Shown: positions 1 to 12,400 of the stretch, piece after piece
How the letters are laid out: every line of letters begins with the position of its first letter
Numbering within the stretch: the stretch's first letter is position 1
Source: Anoplopoma fimbria
Taxonomy: Eukaryota > Chordata > Actinopteri > Perciformes > Anoplopomatidae
Assembly: GCF_027596085.1 (NCBI RefSeq)
Contig: NC_072457.1
Coordinates: 28,490,297-28,554,296, forward strand
Direction of reading: 5' to 3'
Length of the DNA: 64,000 bases
Notes under the pieces: model-generated
The model's database searches: none
Seen by the model: only the letters and a program-made list of their open reading frames with translations
Told to the model about the DNA's origin: nothing
Position numbers and translations under genes: made by a program

Positions 1-729
1 AGGACATGAAACATAGATGTAGAAAGTGAGAGAGGCATTAAGTATTTCTGGAATAAAGGAAAGGGTCATAAGAGGACTGTTGCAATACTGCAACTTAAAC
101 CAATGCATGGTTTATTAATGGCTAATCAACAGGTTTTAATCTAGAAAATGAAAGCCTGAAAGCTTGATCTTTTAATGCACTTTAGTTGCACTGGATAAAA
201 ACATTAACCAAATGTAAATTGTAACTGTAACTAGATTTAAGTGCATTGTCGAGCACCGATAATATCTGTAAAGTAAAGTGACCTACTAAAAAATGTCTTT
301 AGTACCTAAAAGAGAGGTCAAGTCTAGTGCAAACAAAAGTGAGCCTGGGACAGGAAGTACTGTACGACTGTGGAAGTCTCCCTCAACGTTTACATATCAC
401 AAACACAGATTCGGATATCAAGTGCCCAACAAAGGGTCATAGTACAGGCCATTACCCTGCAGAGAAACAGGGAGCATTCATTATTTCTGTACATGATACC
501 TATATCATTAACTAATAGCCTCATTAGGGTGTCTGTTTATACAGAATGCACAGCAACCATATTTGTACTTACATAAGTTGCAAAATAATGTCTACAATGA
601 GCCGCTCAGCACAACAACACACAAATCATCATGTGAGGCAGTGGCAACATGACCTCCATAACATGTCCAGCAGTTGAAGATTTGTACAAAACCTTATTTT
701 GAGGCTAACAGGGGGCATGTTGGACTGAC

Positions 730-2906
730 CTGCAGGTGACTTTTGAGTTTCTGGTAGTTAATCATGATGTTCTCAGCCTCTTTGCATTTAAACTGGGTCT
801 TTTCCAGACTGTTCTCCAGCGCCCGCAGGTTCTGAAGACACACATGCACATTGAGTGTGAACTATTTTGTTGTGTATTTCATAAAGAATGAACATTGGGA
901 AAAATAGGAAAATAGAATCTGTTTTATGTGTTGCGCATTTCTGCTTGAGCTTGAGAGGTAACCACCATGGCATCTTCCTCCTTTTTCCGAGTGCGAGCAT
1001 CGGCAGACGGTGCGGCACTGCTGCCCTCTGGTTTCAACCTCTGGCACTCTGTCTTCAGCTCTTCAAGGCGGCGCTGGTGGGTCTGGGTGGTGTGTTTTAG
1101 GGCATTGAGACGCTTCATCTTGGACAGCACCTTCTGGTCAAGTGATGTCAGAGCTGCCTGAGAAAAGAAGGAAGACATGTACTGTGTATTAGGGCAAACG
1201 AGAGAGACATGAAGGCAGTGAAGGGGAAACAGATGGAGCTGAAGTCCTTGTCAAACTGGTATTTATGTCACTTTAGTGGGTTACAAAGCTATCAACAATA
1301 GTTGAGGGGTTAACAGTGGAAACATCTGTGGTGAAAATAGTTCAATAATATCATTTTGTAGACCACTATGTGAAAAAGTATATAAATGTATTGTACACAG
1401 CATTGATGCTCCTTCCGCTCACCTTCCCCGACATGTTGCGGTAGGCATCCTTCTCCAACCCTCTGTTATGAAAGGCCACTTTGATGACATTTCCATCACC
1501 CTGGGAAGCAGGACACAGGAGGGAACAGGATTGTAATGGGGAAGAAAAGTCATGTATGATGTTTGACTGTTCCTTTGGACTGTCATCGTGCCACCTACTG
1601 AGGCCCTGCTGACACCCACTACTACTACCACTATCATTATTAGTCACATTACTATTATTATTGCCTGTACTATTACGCTTATTGACTTGCTTCTACCCTG
1701 GAGTCTTTGTGCTTTCTCGCTTCGCAGGCTTCTATAAATCGTGGCTGTACCTGGACCGTGGTCGTGCATCCTGCTACGGCCCTGCTGACACCGACTGCTA
1801 CCACCATTATTATTATTACTAGTCACATTACTATTACTATTACCTGTACCATTAAGCATTTTAGCTTTACTTCCACCCTGAAGCCCTTTTGCTTTCTCGT
1901 TCTGCAGGTTTCCATGAATCGTTGTGGTACCTGGACCGTAGTCGTGCCTCCTGCTGTGAGCCGACTGACACCCACTGCTACTTCCATTATTATTATTAAT
2001 CACATTACTATCCCTATTTTCATGGCTATAATTCTACTGTAATAATTGCTGCTGTTATTATAAGTAGTCTTATTATATGAATCATTTATGTCATATACAT
2101 TGAATGTGTTGTATCTCTGTTATGCTGTTCATTCTGTACACATGACATCTATTGCATTCTGTCCATCCTGGGAGAAGGATCCCTCCTCTGTCGTTCTCCC
2201 AGAGGTTTCTTCCTTTTTCTCCCTGTTAAAGGGGTTTTTAGGGGAGTTTTTCCTGTGAATGTGAGGGAAGGACAGAGGATGTGAGGGAAGGACAGAGGAT
2301 GTGAGGGTGTAAGGACAGAGGATGTGAGGGTGTAAGGACAGAGGATGTGAGGGTGTAAGGACAGAGGATGTGAGGGTGTAAGGACAGAGGATGTAAGGAC
2401 AGAGGATGTGAGGGTGTAAGGACAGAGGATGTGAGGGTCTAAGGACAGAGGATGTGAGGGTGTAAGGACAGAGGATGTCTCATGTGTACAGATTGTAAAG
2501 CCCTCTGAGGCAAATTTGTAATTTGTGATTCTGGGCTATACAAAATAAACTGAATTGAATTGAGATAATGAGGACAGAAAAGAGGCAACAGAGATGGGGA
2601 CGTTTTCTCCACAGCATGGGACTCACAGCATTAGCTTCTGCCATCTTCCTGCAGAGCCTCTTGTTGTCCTGCCTCAGCTGGCGGATGGCCTCCCTGTTCT
2701 TCTTGATGGTGGACTGAGAGCTCTCATAGGATGCAGCTCTGTCGCCCTCTGGTGGACACATGCAGCCATTACACCAGTGACACGAATGGGTATGCGTCTC
2801 ATTATTGAACAAACTTAACAAACTTACCCAGAAGTTGGATTTTTCGCTGCATCTCCGATATTTGGTCATGCAGCGGAGGTTTCACTGCGTCGGCACTGAA
2901 CGGCAT
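730..2906 (-). CDS. odad3: ODAD3 (CCDC151) outer dynein arm docking coiled-coil protein, 5' part
   Basis: Five coding exons are visible on the minus strand: 2828-2906 (start ATG 2904-2906), 2627-2748, 1423-1500, 966-1157 and 730-831. All have AG/GT borders and matching phases. The gene continues past the left edge, so the 3' part is missing. The reading starts MPFSADAVKPPLHDQISEM and contains YESSQSTIKKNREAIRQLR, LNALKHTTQTHQRRLEELK and LRALENSLEKTQFKCKEAEN. These parallel the N-terminal coiled coil of ODAD3, where human has a very similar ESSQ-IKKNQ-ISQLR block and a QRRLEELQ block. ODAD3 is part of the complex that docks outer dynein arms on motile-cilium doublet microtubules (family knowledge). 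A Ser/Ala-rich stretch followed by RKKEEDAM at the end of exon 4 is less conserved. Introns 2 and 3 carry repeats; 1-729 is intron with nothing recognisable. Confidence 0.88.
1560..2566 (+). repeat. Interspersed teleost element with internal duplications and minisatellite
   Basis: This lies in ODAD3 intron 2. The left part is about three imperfect tandem copies (near 1560-1700, 1710-1880, 1890-2030) of a block containing TACCTGGACCGT and a short (ATT)n. The middle reads CTGTCCATCCTGGGAGAAGG. The right end has TGTAAAGCCCTCTGAGGCAA and finishes in GAATTGAATTGAGA, a 3' end I know as very common in fish genomes. I did not assign a family name. Confidence 0.6.
2262..2478 (+). repeat. 23-bp minisatellite inside the interspersed element
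   Basis: About nine copies of a 23-bp unit containing GAGGATGTGAGGGTGTAAGG, some shortened, expanded within the 3' part of the surrounding repeat. Confidence 0.85.
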
Positions 2907-3055
2907 GTTCAGCTTCGTGCTAATGTTGCCGCTAGCAGAGAAAACGAGCCTCCGTCGGTGTTAGCGTCACCTGAACGGAGACTTCCGGTAGGCTACGGTG
3001 TTGCCTAGCAACCTGTACACTAAAGGGAAGCTCACTAACCCTGTGGGTCTGGAGC

Positions 3056-3057
<2 letters not shown>
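2907..3057 (-). promoter_or_regulatory. Likely ODAD3 promoter / 5' UTR
   Basis: About 150 bp separate the ODAD3 start codon from the long (ATA)n run. The segment is richer in CpG than its surroundings and contains CCTAGCAACC on the plus strand; its reverse complement, GGTTGCTAGG, resembles an RFX-type X-box half site, common at ciliary genes. No TATA box is seen. Promoter role is inferred from position. Confidence 0.4.
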
Positions 3058-3151
<94 letters not shown>

Positions 3152-3245
3152 TAATAATAATGATAATAATAATTATAATAATAATAATTATTATAATAAT
3201 AATGATAATAATAATAATAATGATAATAATAATAATAATAATAAC

Positions 3246-3280
<35 letters not shown>

Positions 3281-3294
3281 TAATAATAATTATG

Positions 3295-3337
<43 letters not shown>

Positions 3338-3386
3338 TAATAATAATAATAATAATGATAATAATAATAATAATAATAATAATTAT

Positions 3387-3421
<35 letters not shown>

Positions 3422-3477
3422 TAATAATAATAATAATTATTATTATTATAATTATAATTATTATTATAATAATAACT
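3058..3477. repeat. Long (ATA)n trinucleotide tract
   Basis: About 420 bp of almost pure AAT/ATA repeat with scattered ATG and ATT variants. It is open in several frames (poly-Ile), which is an artefact of composition. It directly borders the ODAD3 promoter. Confidence 0.97.
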
Positions 3478-3790
3478 TTATTTATATAGCACCTTTTAAA
3501 AACAAGGTTTACAAAGCAGTGCAATAGATGAAACATTAAAAACAATCTTTAGGATAAAACTAAACTAAGAAATAAAATGAAATAACAAGTGACAATTAAA
3601 TAAACAAACAAAATAAATAAAATCAAGTGAAATAGATAAACATAAAATAGTAAACGAATATAAGATAAAATAGTAAAACCAAATAAAAGCCATTCTGTAA
3701 AAATGTGTTTTAAGAAGAGATTTAAGGCAGGTCGTTCCAAAGCCGAGGGGCCCTTATGATGGTCCCTTTGGTGTCTTTTAGAAATACCAG
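3470..3790. repeat. Interspersed fish repeat next to the (ATA)n run
   Basis: Begins ACTTTATTTATATAGCACC and continues with AACAAGGTTTACAAAG, a sequence I recognise as abundant in teleost genomes, then an A-rich part and a GC-richer end near 3730-3770. The ATA run may be its expanded tail. Family not assigned. Confidence 0.5.
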
Positions 3791-3799
3791 AAATGTTCA

Positions 3800-4954
3800 A
3801 AACTACCATTTATGCTGTTTAAGGCTTCCAGATATAGGAAGCATTCAGTCAGAAGTAATCTATACACTACTAGGCCTTTATTGTTTGATTATGAGCAATT
3901 ACCATTTTACAAATTTCATACCTGAAACTATTTGTTTTATATGACTCAGAATACATATTTGTGTTTGTCAGGGTTTAAGTTGTAGATACATGAATGCTTT
4001 TTTATCGAGTAGTTCAAATATATTTATTTATTTAATGCTGTTATATTTCAAATGGCCTTTTCTTTAACAATGACTTACTTTTATAAATAAACTTTTGTTT
4101 GTCATTTGTCAGCATTATCAAAATAATATAGACAATACTGATAAAAACAAACAATAATACACGTTACTGTACCCATATAAACTTAAGAAGCAGTGGCATT
4201 TTTTGTTTTTGTTATCCTGATATGGCAACACAATCTTTTATTAGTTCACAACAAAATGAAAGGTAATGTAAAACTTAGAACTTGAAACTCAACATTTGTA
4301 CATTAATCATGGACATGTTTTATATTCAGAGTATGAACAAAAAGACACAAAAAACTTTTATAGTTATTAAAAAATGAAGACTGCTGCAACTCCAAGTTAA
4401 ATCACTTGGGTCATTTGTAATCTCTTAAGGCTTTATGTATCATACTAAGCTTTTAATCGCGTGCAGTTTAGCAACTTTGGTTCTGTGAGAAAATTTGAAA
4501 CAGTGCAATATATACTTAGTTAAACTGATAAAGTGTAATGTAATGTAATAAAGCACAGCTTTAGTCATGTATCAACAGGCTACATTCAACCATAAACCTC
4601 ACTAAAAGATAACGGACCCTTCGAGGCTTCCATGTAAACTGCATGACAGAATACACACAATGTGAAAAAAAATCCCAAAATGTACAAATAAAAATAATTT
4701 TAAAGCAAGCTGTTGCTTAATTCAACTACAATTGTCATCTGTAAGTCAACCTCCCATATTCCTTCAGATAAAAAATAATCTTTGTTGGGCAAATACAGGA
4801 GCCAATGGGCTTAAGGCTTTGTAACAAAATACAAAAGGAACAAAATCATACAGACAACAGAATTAATCTCATTTAACAGCAGACACAAAAATACTGTTTT
4901 ACGTACACAGGAGATGGCACTGTAATTCATCCTCATGTTTTATTTCCTCTTAGA

Positions 4955-4955
<1 letters not shown>
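3800..4955. other. AT-rich intergenic stretch, probable SLC44A2 3' UTR
   Basis: No gene, no clear repeat. It lies just downstream of the distal SLC44A2 stop codon on the minus strand, so part of it should be that transcript's 3' UTR. A minus-strand AATAAA (TTTATT at 4237-4242) is a candidate polyadenylation signal. Confidence 0.4.

Positions 4956-5000
<45 letters not shown>
4956..5000. repeat. (CA)n microsatellite
   Basis: Pure CA dinucleotide run, 16 bp downstream of the distal SLC44A2 stop codon, so probably transcribed in the 3' UTR. Confidence 0.97.
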
Positions 5001-5005
<5 letters not shown>

Positions 5006-5016
5006 AACAATGTGAC

Positions 5017-5126
5017 TTAATCCACAGATTTGGCTCCTTCATTGGACTTCTTTAGGAGGCTGAGCAGGTTCTGCGACATGAAATACGGCCTCTCTGCTGA
5101 CCCATCGTTGCGCTCCAGATCCTCCA
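5017..5126 (-). CDS. slc44a2: SLC44A2 distal alternative last exon (short tail)
   Basis: Encodes [18 protein letters not shown] followed by a 17-residue end and a TAA at 5017-5019. The acceptor AG lies at 5127-5128 and the exon accepts the same phase as 7240-7745. Human CTL2 has an isoform ending in a closely similar [18 protein letters not shown] plus a short tail, so this is the conserved form. Confidence 0.88.
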
Positions 5127-6437
5127 CTGTGACATGGACAGAAGCAGTTGAGGACATTTTCCCAACAGCATGCTAACACTGAAGAGTCATTTAACTGTTC
5201 TCGTATTCATGCATTGTCTATCGCTACTCTGGTTTGCCTTTCAGTTGAAGAAGAATTAAAGGAGTACACCAACAATTTAATATTGCACTTTAATAAGGTT
5301 AGGACAAAATGACCATTTCTTTATCAATTTATCACCCAAAAAAGTATCAAAAAAACAGAGAGTAGTCTTGATGTATTGAAGTAAACAGGGGCCGCTTTTA
5401 ACAACGGAAAAACAACTTTGGATTCTCTGTTCACACTAGTGTCATGCGAGAAAAATAGTTTTCTTCAAAAATGTATATTAAAGTATTCATTTTTGGGGTG
5501 AAATATTCCTTTAACTTTAGTTTGTAAATCAGTGTTTTGCTGCCCTCTCTGGATGAAAATTTCAAGTCCCGAGGGTTTGGTCAGAAGTGCGCTTTATTGC
5601 CCCTGTAACCAAACAGGGATGTTATGGGATCCTGGAGTACACCTGTACATCACTCCAGCAAGGTAAGAGGATGAACCACTACAGGTCAGCAAAAACACTA
5701 TTTTCAAGTAGTGTTAAGTTGCTTTTTAGCTTAAAAAAATAAAAGAATGCACTTATACAGTTTATCCCAACCTTGCGGTGGGGTCATAAGAAGGAATTTG
5801 AGGGGTCAGGAGATGATTTAATGAATAATTAAGGGGGGAAATGCATATTTTTACAAATAAGTGTTATTTTTTTCCTTTTTGTTTTAACATTCTATATTAA
5901 TATTATGTAATATGCTGGATATTACCTCTTAAGGTATCAAACTATGTTTTAAATAAATGTACCAGAGGCAGAGATATCCTGATTTTAAAGTTACAATGCC
6001 CACACCTTTCCTGTCCTCAGATTAATGAAACCTCCTCCAAAAGCAACAGAAAAAAAACATACAGTGCAACTGTTTAACAGGCACATTTGTTCTCCATGTC
6101 AAGTTAAGTGACTTTAACATGTAAAAACGATTGTAGCGCCCTTTCAAGCCAAAAGTCCTGGCTCATTTAGTTGGACATGAAAACTCACCTGCTTCCAAAC
6201 GCCAAACCACCTTCAAACTCACATGTTTAGCCATAACAGCACTACTATGATTAAATACATTCACCTTTAATCAAGATTTACATCCAATAACTATGGAATG
6301 TCATTAGTAATTTCATTGGGAAATCAACTTACATCTTTCACAAGGTGACCAACAAGAAAAACGGTACAAAAGCATCCAGAGAATTAAGATGTTAGTTGGG
6401 AGCATTCAGAAGGCCATGTCAAAACCATGCAGCACTT

Positions 6438-6498
<61 letters not shown>

Positions 6499-9400
6499 AG
6501 GGGCACAGCAAGGCAGGTGGGGAGGGGAGGGGGGGTCTGCAGAGAGGTCACGATGGCTGCGTCATGGCAACACAATCACAGCACTTACGCCAGTCCGAAA
6601 ATACCAAGGCAAGTAGGTGGCAATACAATTCATGGGATCCCATCTTGGATCTCTACAAGACTGAAGCCAAAGAAATACATAACATACGCACAACGCTGTA
6701 TATATTATACAAGTTCCATAAGAAACAAAAAAGATCCAATATTCATACAGTATATCAAATATGTGTAACATTTTGGCGTCAGCTGGTATTATTGTAAACA
6801 GTGAAAAGAGATTCACCATCGATTGAGTTGTGTGTGTTTTTGACTGTAAACACGGTACTTAGTGGTTCTGTAGTGCATTCGTCAACGGGATTAAGACAAC
6901 AAATAGTAGTGACAGTAATCAGGCACAGGTTCAGCACTCACAATGTTCTACAGATCTTCACAATATAAAAACCAACACTGTTCTACAAACCAACACAAGA
7001 GAGCATTTTTCAAGCTACAGAGATGCACTGGGCTTTTTGACCTGCTTTGACCTTCACATGCGGACCACCACCCTCTCCATGTTGACATCGCACCTCTCAC
7101 AAAGCAGGGACATCTGAAATTTTAGCTTGCTGTATGTCGTACATCTAACAGGCCCGTACCACAAAGTTGTAGATACGGTTCTTTAATTCCTGTGAGGTTT
7201 ACCAAGCCTCATTTCTTGCCCTTGCATTGCTGTTAACTTCTACTCTTGTGATGTAGGCGGAGGATTTTCTTCCAGAGATTCCTCTTTCTCCTCTTTCTTT
7301 TCGCCAGTCTCCTCTTTCTCCGCCTCTGCAACAGGAGGAGACGCCTCTTCGTTTTTTTCCTCCTGTTTCAACTCCTGCTTTTCCGCCTTTTCTTTCACCT
7401 CTGCTTCTTCTTTCTGCTCAGCCTCCTCATCCTTACTGACTTTTTGTTCTTCATTTTTCTCCTCTTTTGGCTCTTCAGCATCCGTCTTGGCCTGCAGAGG
7501 CTGCTCCTCCTCGTTGTCCTGCTTGAGCACCGTCTGCTGTTTCAGTTGGATCTCTCCATCTTGTTGCTCCTGAAGAGGGGTCTCCTCCTCCAGCTTCACC
7601 TCGTCTGCTGGCTTTGCAGAATCCCCCTCCTCTACACCATTGTGGTCTTCCTCCAGCTTCTTGGTTTTGGAGAGGATCTCGTGCAGCTCGGGGGACATGA
7701 AGTAAGGTCTTTCAGACGAGCCGTCATTTCTCTCCAAGTCCTCACCTTTTGGTGTGTGTGTGGGGATGCGTATGTTGTGTTTTGGATTGGGTTAATGGAA
7801 AAATTAGGGGGAAATTGAAAAATGAAATAAAGGGAATGTGTGAAAATAAAGCAAAGTAAGAAAAAGAGAAGAGAAGTCAGAAACATGGCAGGAAAAAGAA
7901 ACCAGCATTTCAGCTTGAGTCAGTTGTATGAGTGCTTGAAAGCAAAGAGACGAGAGGAGATCTGAATAAAAAAGTTACTCACAGAAGCAGAGGAACAGTG
8001 TGTCCACACACATGGCGTACACGCTGAAGAAGCCATGGGCGATGAGGTAGGATCCCACTACCAACGTCTAGGTGAAGAAAATCACAAACATCAAAACCTC
8101 TGCTGTGGCATCAAAGCCCACAGGCGAGCTAGAGGATCAATATAACTGCCTCTCACCATTATTGGCACCCAGTAGTAGTTCAGAGATGGAGCAGCGTCCT
8201 CTATCGCTTTGACTCTTCCAGAGAAGAAAAAGAAAGAGAAGATGCCTGTACAGAAAAAAAAGTGTTTTAGGGGATTCCAACTAGAAATCAAGTCAGATCT
8301 CTCTCCAGAGTAAAGAAAAACAGACACGTTTGGTCTAAAAATAAAATCTCTCTTACCAACGATTCCAACAATGAGGAGCTTCCCAAGAAACAGCAGGAAG
8401 TCAGTCACTTTATCTAAAACAGCCACCCTGTGATGAAATGGGCACAGCAGAGAATATGAGAGTATCACATTAAAGATTGATTAAAAGTTGAGTTTATTAC
8501 TTATAGAATTAAAACCGTGGATAATAATGAAATGAAATCCCACCTGACAATGTTCCTCATCAGAAGGAAAAAGGCGTCTCGAGCTGAGGGACAGAAACTT
8601 TTTCCGTAGATGGCAATCTGGAGGAAAAACACGACACTTTAAAACCCGACCAGACCAGACACCTCTCACGTAGATGTATCCGGTTACAAGGACTCACCAT
8701 GATGTAGGCATTCCTGTTAAGAAACTTGATGCATTTCTCCAGACACCAGAAGCAGCACTTCATGCAGCTTAGCAGGAACTTAGCAAACTTGTTCTGAGCA
8801 CCTGAAGGTTGAGAGCAAGAATTAATAAATGAAGGCAGAATTAGATATGATTATGACATTTGGCATTATGCAGACATCTAACTAAACCAGGTTACAAGAC
8901 TTACATGTTAACAACAATATCCTAAATGCATATTAAAGGGATAGTTCACCCCAAAATCTAAAATACAAATTCCCCTATTACCTGTAGAGCTAATTATGAA
9001 TCTAGATTGTTTTGGTGTCAGTTCCCAGGTGTTGGAGATTGTACAACACAAGGTCATGATTTCTGGAGAGAGACATTTTTCAAACATATTTTTGGCGCTT
9101 TGAGCACCACATGCAGAGTGCCATATAGTCCCAGTATATTGGAAAAAGGGTAGACATCTCTACAACCAATATCTCCAACACTAGGCAACTCGCATTAAAA
9201 CAATCTGATTGATAAGCAGCATTACAGGTAAGAGGAAAAATATGTGTCTTTGATTTTGGGAACGGGAACTGTCCCTTTAACACAGTTGCATATAATTATA
9301 TGATAATTGTGACGATACACAGTCAAGTGGTCTCGTTCAGAAGTTAAATCTTCTAACCTTTCAGCTTGTGATCCAGGTACTCCAGAAGGACCCTGATGAC

Positions 9401-12400
9401 CTGGACCAATGACAGGATCAGAGAGCCAAAAGCCAGGGAGCCTGTGTGGTATCTGGACACCAGGAGGGAACCGAAGCAAACCGTGAGCATAACAAAAAAC
9501 ATTTTTTATAGATATAAAAGACAGCAGATTCACAAATACAACTGATGCACACACAGATACAAATAGAGAAATGAAGCCTCTAACCGAAGGGCCCGACCGA
9601 GTGAGGAGAAGATGGGGAAGGCGGGAATATCATCAGGCTTCTTGAAGGCCCAGTAATACGAGGCGAAGGCCCCCGACAGAGTGACCTGGCCCAGGGCCGT
9701 CACAAAGTTGGCGCACCAGAAGAAGAGAAAGACGTTGTAGAACTGGAACAGGATGAGGTATTTGTGGTAAAGGGTCTCCCCGCCATAGAAGGCAAACAGG
9801 CACTCTGCATCAGGACACTGAGCGGAAATGTTGGAAGTGTTGAATGTCTGGAGACAGAGAGATAGGCAGACCACAGGGTTAGTTTGGATTCTTCATATAT
9901 TAAACTGTGATCAAATGTGTGATGTTTGTTAGGTGGTGTCAAATATAAGCAGCATATTCTGTTTGGCTTTATGGCTAAACCCCACACTGTGGCAGTGACA
10001 TTTAAAGGCGTACCTTGGGGTCGCAGGTGTCCCGTGAGTACTCACACTCAGAGTTGTTGAACACTTTGTACACCTGCTCGTTAGAGGTGGACAAGAAACT
10101 GGTCAGAGCAGTCAAGGAGGTTTAGTCAACAAAGTGAGGATGTGTCTCTGAAAAGGTCAGAATCAAGAGACGTCTGCATCTTTTTACGGACACATGTCTC
10201 AACAAATTAATAAAGTAGAGACACATTTTCAAAAAGTAATAAGCACAGAAGAACTCATCATTAGACCTGGGGAAATGTAATTATTCATCTTATCTTTATT
10301 TCTCTTCTTTTAGTAATGCTTTAGCATTTTTAATGTCATTTGATGCAATATTTCTTTCTACATGTTTCTTCTCTCTTTTCTTCTAATGCAAAAATATTGG
10401 AAATATTAATAAAGAAATTTGGACAGCTAGTAGTGTTGAAAATCTAACTTCTGCTATAAATAGTTAAAAAGATTGTGACACATTCATGTTTTGACCATCT
10501 TTGATCAGAAGGATACACAGCAGTGATGGCCCAGTAAGCGATCACCACGGCCAGGAGGGCAAAGGTCAGCAGAGGGTAAAGGAGCGATGACATCACATGA
10601 CCAACGGCTCTGAAACAAGACGAGAAAAGAAAGCAAGAATCTAAATGCCTTGTGAACAAATACAGTTATAATACTCTGGCTGTGAGGGTGAACCATGACG
10701 GTAACAGTGAGCTGGAAGAAGAAGCTAAAATGTGCTGAGGGGAGCTGAAGATTTGGGTGATAATTCTTGTCACTAAGAGCGACCCCTTTCACATTATATT
10801 AAATGTTACATTAAGAAACCCTTTCATCCAAAAAACTGTTTTTGGAAGAAAGACTTCTTCAAGGATTGTTAAAAGACATGTTAAAAGGCAACGCCCACAA
10901 TCCAGCAAACACCACCCCAGAGACTGTGATTTTAAACCCTGAATTTCTTGGGTTGCCCAGAACCACATCAGCACCGGCATTTTGAGGTTCTAGATGAAAC
11001 CCTCTGAATATAAAAGGGTTCTCTGTACATCCTCTTTGGGTGGATTCTTGTTAGCACCCCTAGAAGTTGGACAGTTCTGGATAGATCCTCCAGAGAGGGT
11101 TCTGTGTGGAGCTATTAAACCATTGAAGGGTTGCCTGCAAAACCTTCATATGTAGCTTTATTTCTAAGAGGGATTGTCATTATAGAAATATTGATTAGTG
11201 CAGCGTTAAAATATGTGAGCAGCTCTGGTGACTCATCTTCCCCGGCTGAGGAAGCAGAATGGAAAGACGCTGCTCAAAGCCAGAAAAGACAGACTGACCT
11301 GCTGGCCTCTTTGATGAGGGCGATGGCAATCATGATCCTCTTCCTGAGGAAGATGAGCAGCAGGATGATGATGACCTCCACAATAGCCAGGATGATCACT
11401 GCAAAACAGTGAACGCATTAGAGCATTATCATTAGAGCAGGATTTATAAACACTTCATACAGAGATGTATTAAAGACTGAACGTGTGCTTACTGAAGGCC
11501 AGCCAGGTCTGTCTGATCTGCAGGTAGACGGAGAAGTCCGTCTGCAGGCCCAGGTCACGGATGGTCACGTCAGAACCCGGCTCTCCCTTCAGACTCGCAA
11601 ACTCCATATAACAGTGGAAGATCCCTAATAGAAAAAAAATATTTCAAATATTTTAAGCTTTATATCTTAATAAAAGTGGGTCATCTCTAGTAGATTAGGA
11701 CTTACCATATCCGATGACTAAAATGACCAATACAATCATGACCCAGACCATGATGCCAGCCAAGAATCGCAGCAGGACGATGAAAATCAAGCTCACGACC
11801 ATGGCGATCACCAGACCGCTGGAGGAGGAGGACACATCAAATGTTGAACATATTGAGAGTTTCTCAGCAGTTTTGCCTGGGGTCTTGACAGTTGGGGTTA
11901 TGCATGTTTTATGGTTATAAAATGATCAATTAGCTTAAGTCAGTCTTGAACACTCAGAAGTAAAAAACTTTAAGAGCCATGATCACTGTGTGTCTTAAAA
12001 CAGCTACAGTTGATCCACAGACTGACTCCGTTTAGTGACTATAAAAAAGTTAATAAGTAAAAATAAGGAAAATGTGTGGTTTTTTTCAAACATTTTCTTA
12101 AATCATTTACTAGTATCTTGTGTTAGTCGTTTTATGTTCTGTTACTGTTACTTTTACCACTACATAGTGGACAGACTTACAGTACAATCCAGTGCCAAGA
12201 CTGAGTGTAGTCCTCAAAGATTCTCATGGCCACCTGGCGAGCTTCAACAACCACATTTGACTTCCTGTAAAAAAGGGAAATGAAGTCAAACAAACACCAT
12301 TGCCCAAAATGAACATTGTATGCATCTGCCATGTATGGAGCCCCAGACCAATAAATAAATAATACTGTTAGGTGATAAAATTACTTCTAATCAGTTTGTT

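Noticed and set aside
2967..3545. Long open frames of poly-Ile on both strands
   Set aside because: Translation of the (ATA)n repeat; no coding signal.
7444..7818. Plus-strand leucine-rich frame of 124 residues
   Set aside because: Antisense shadow of the Glu/Lys-rich SLC44A2 last exon.
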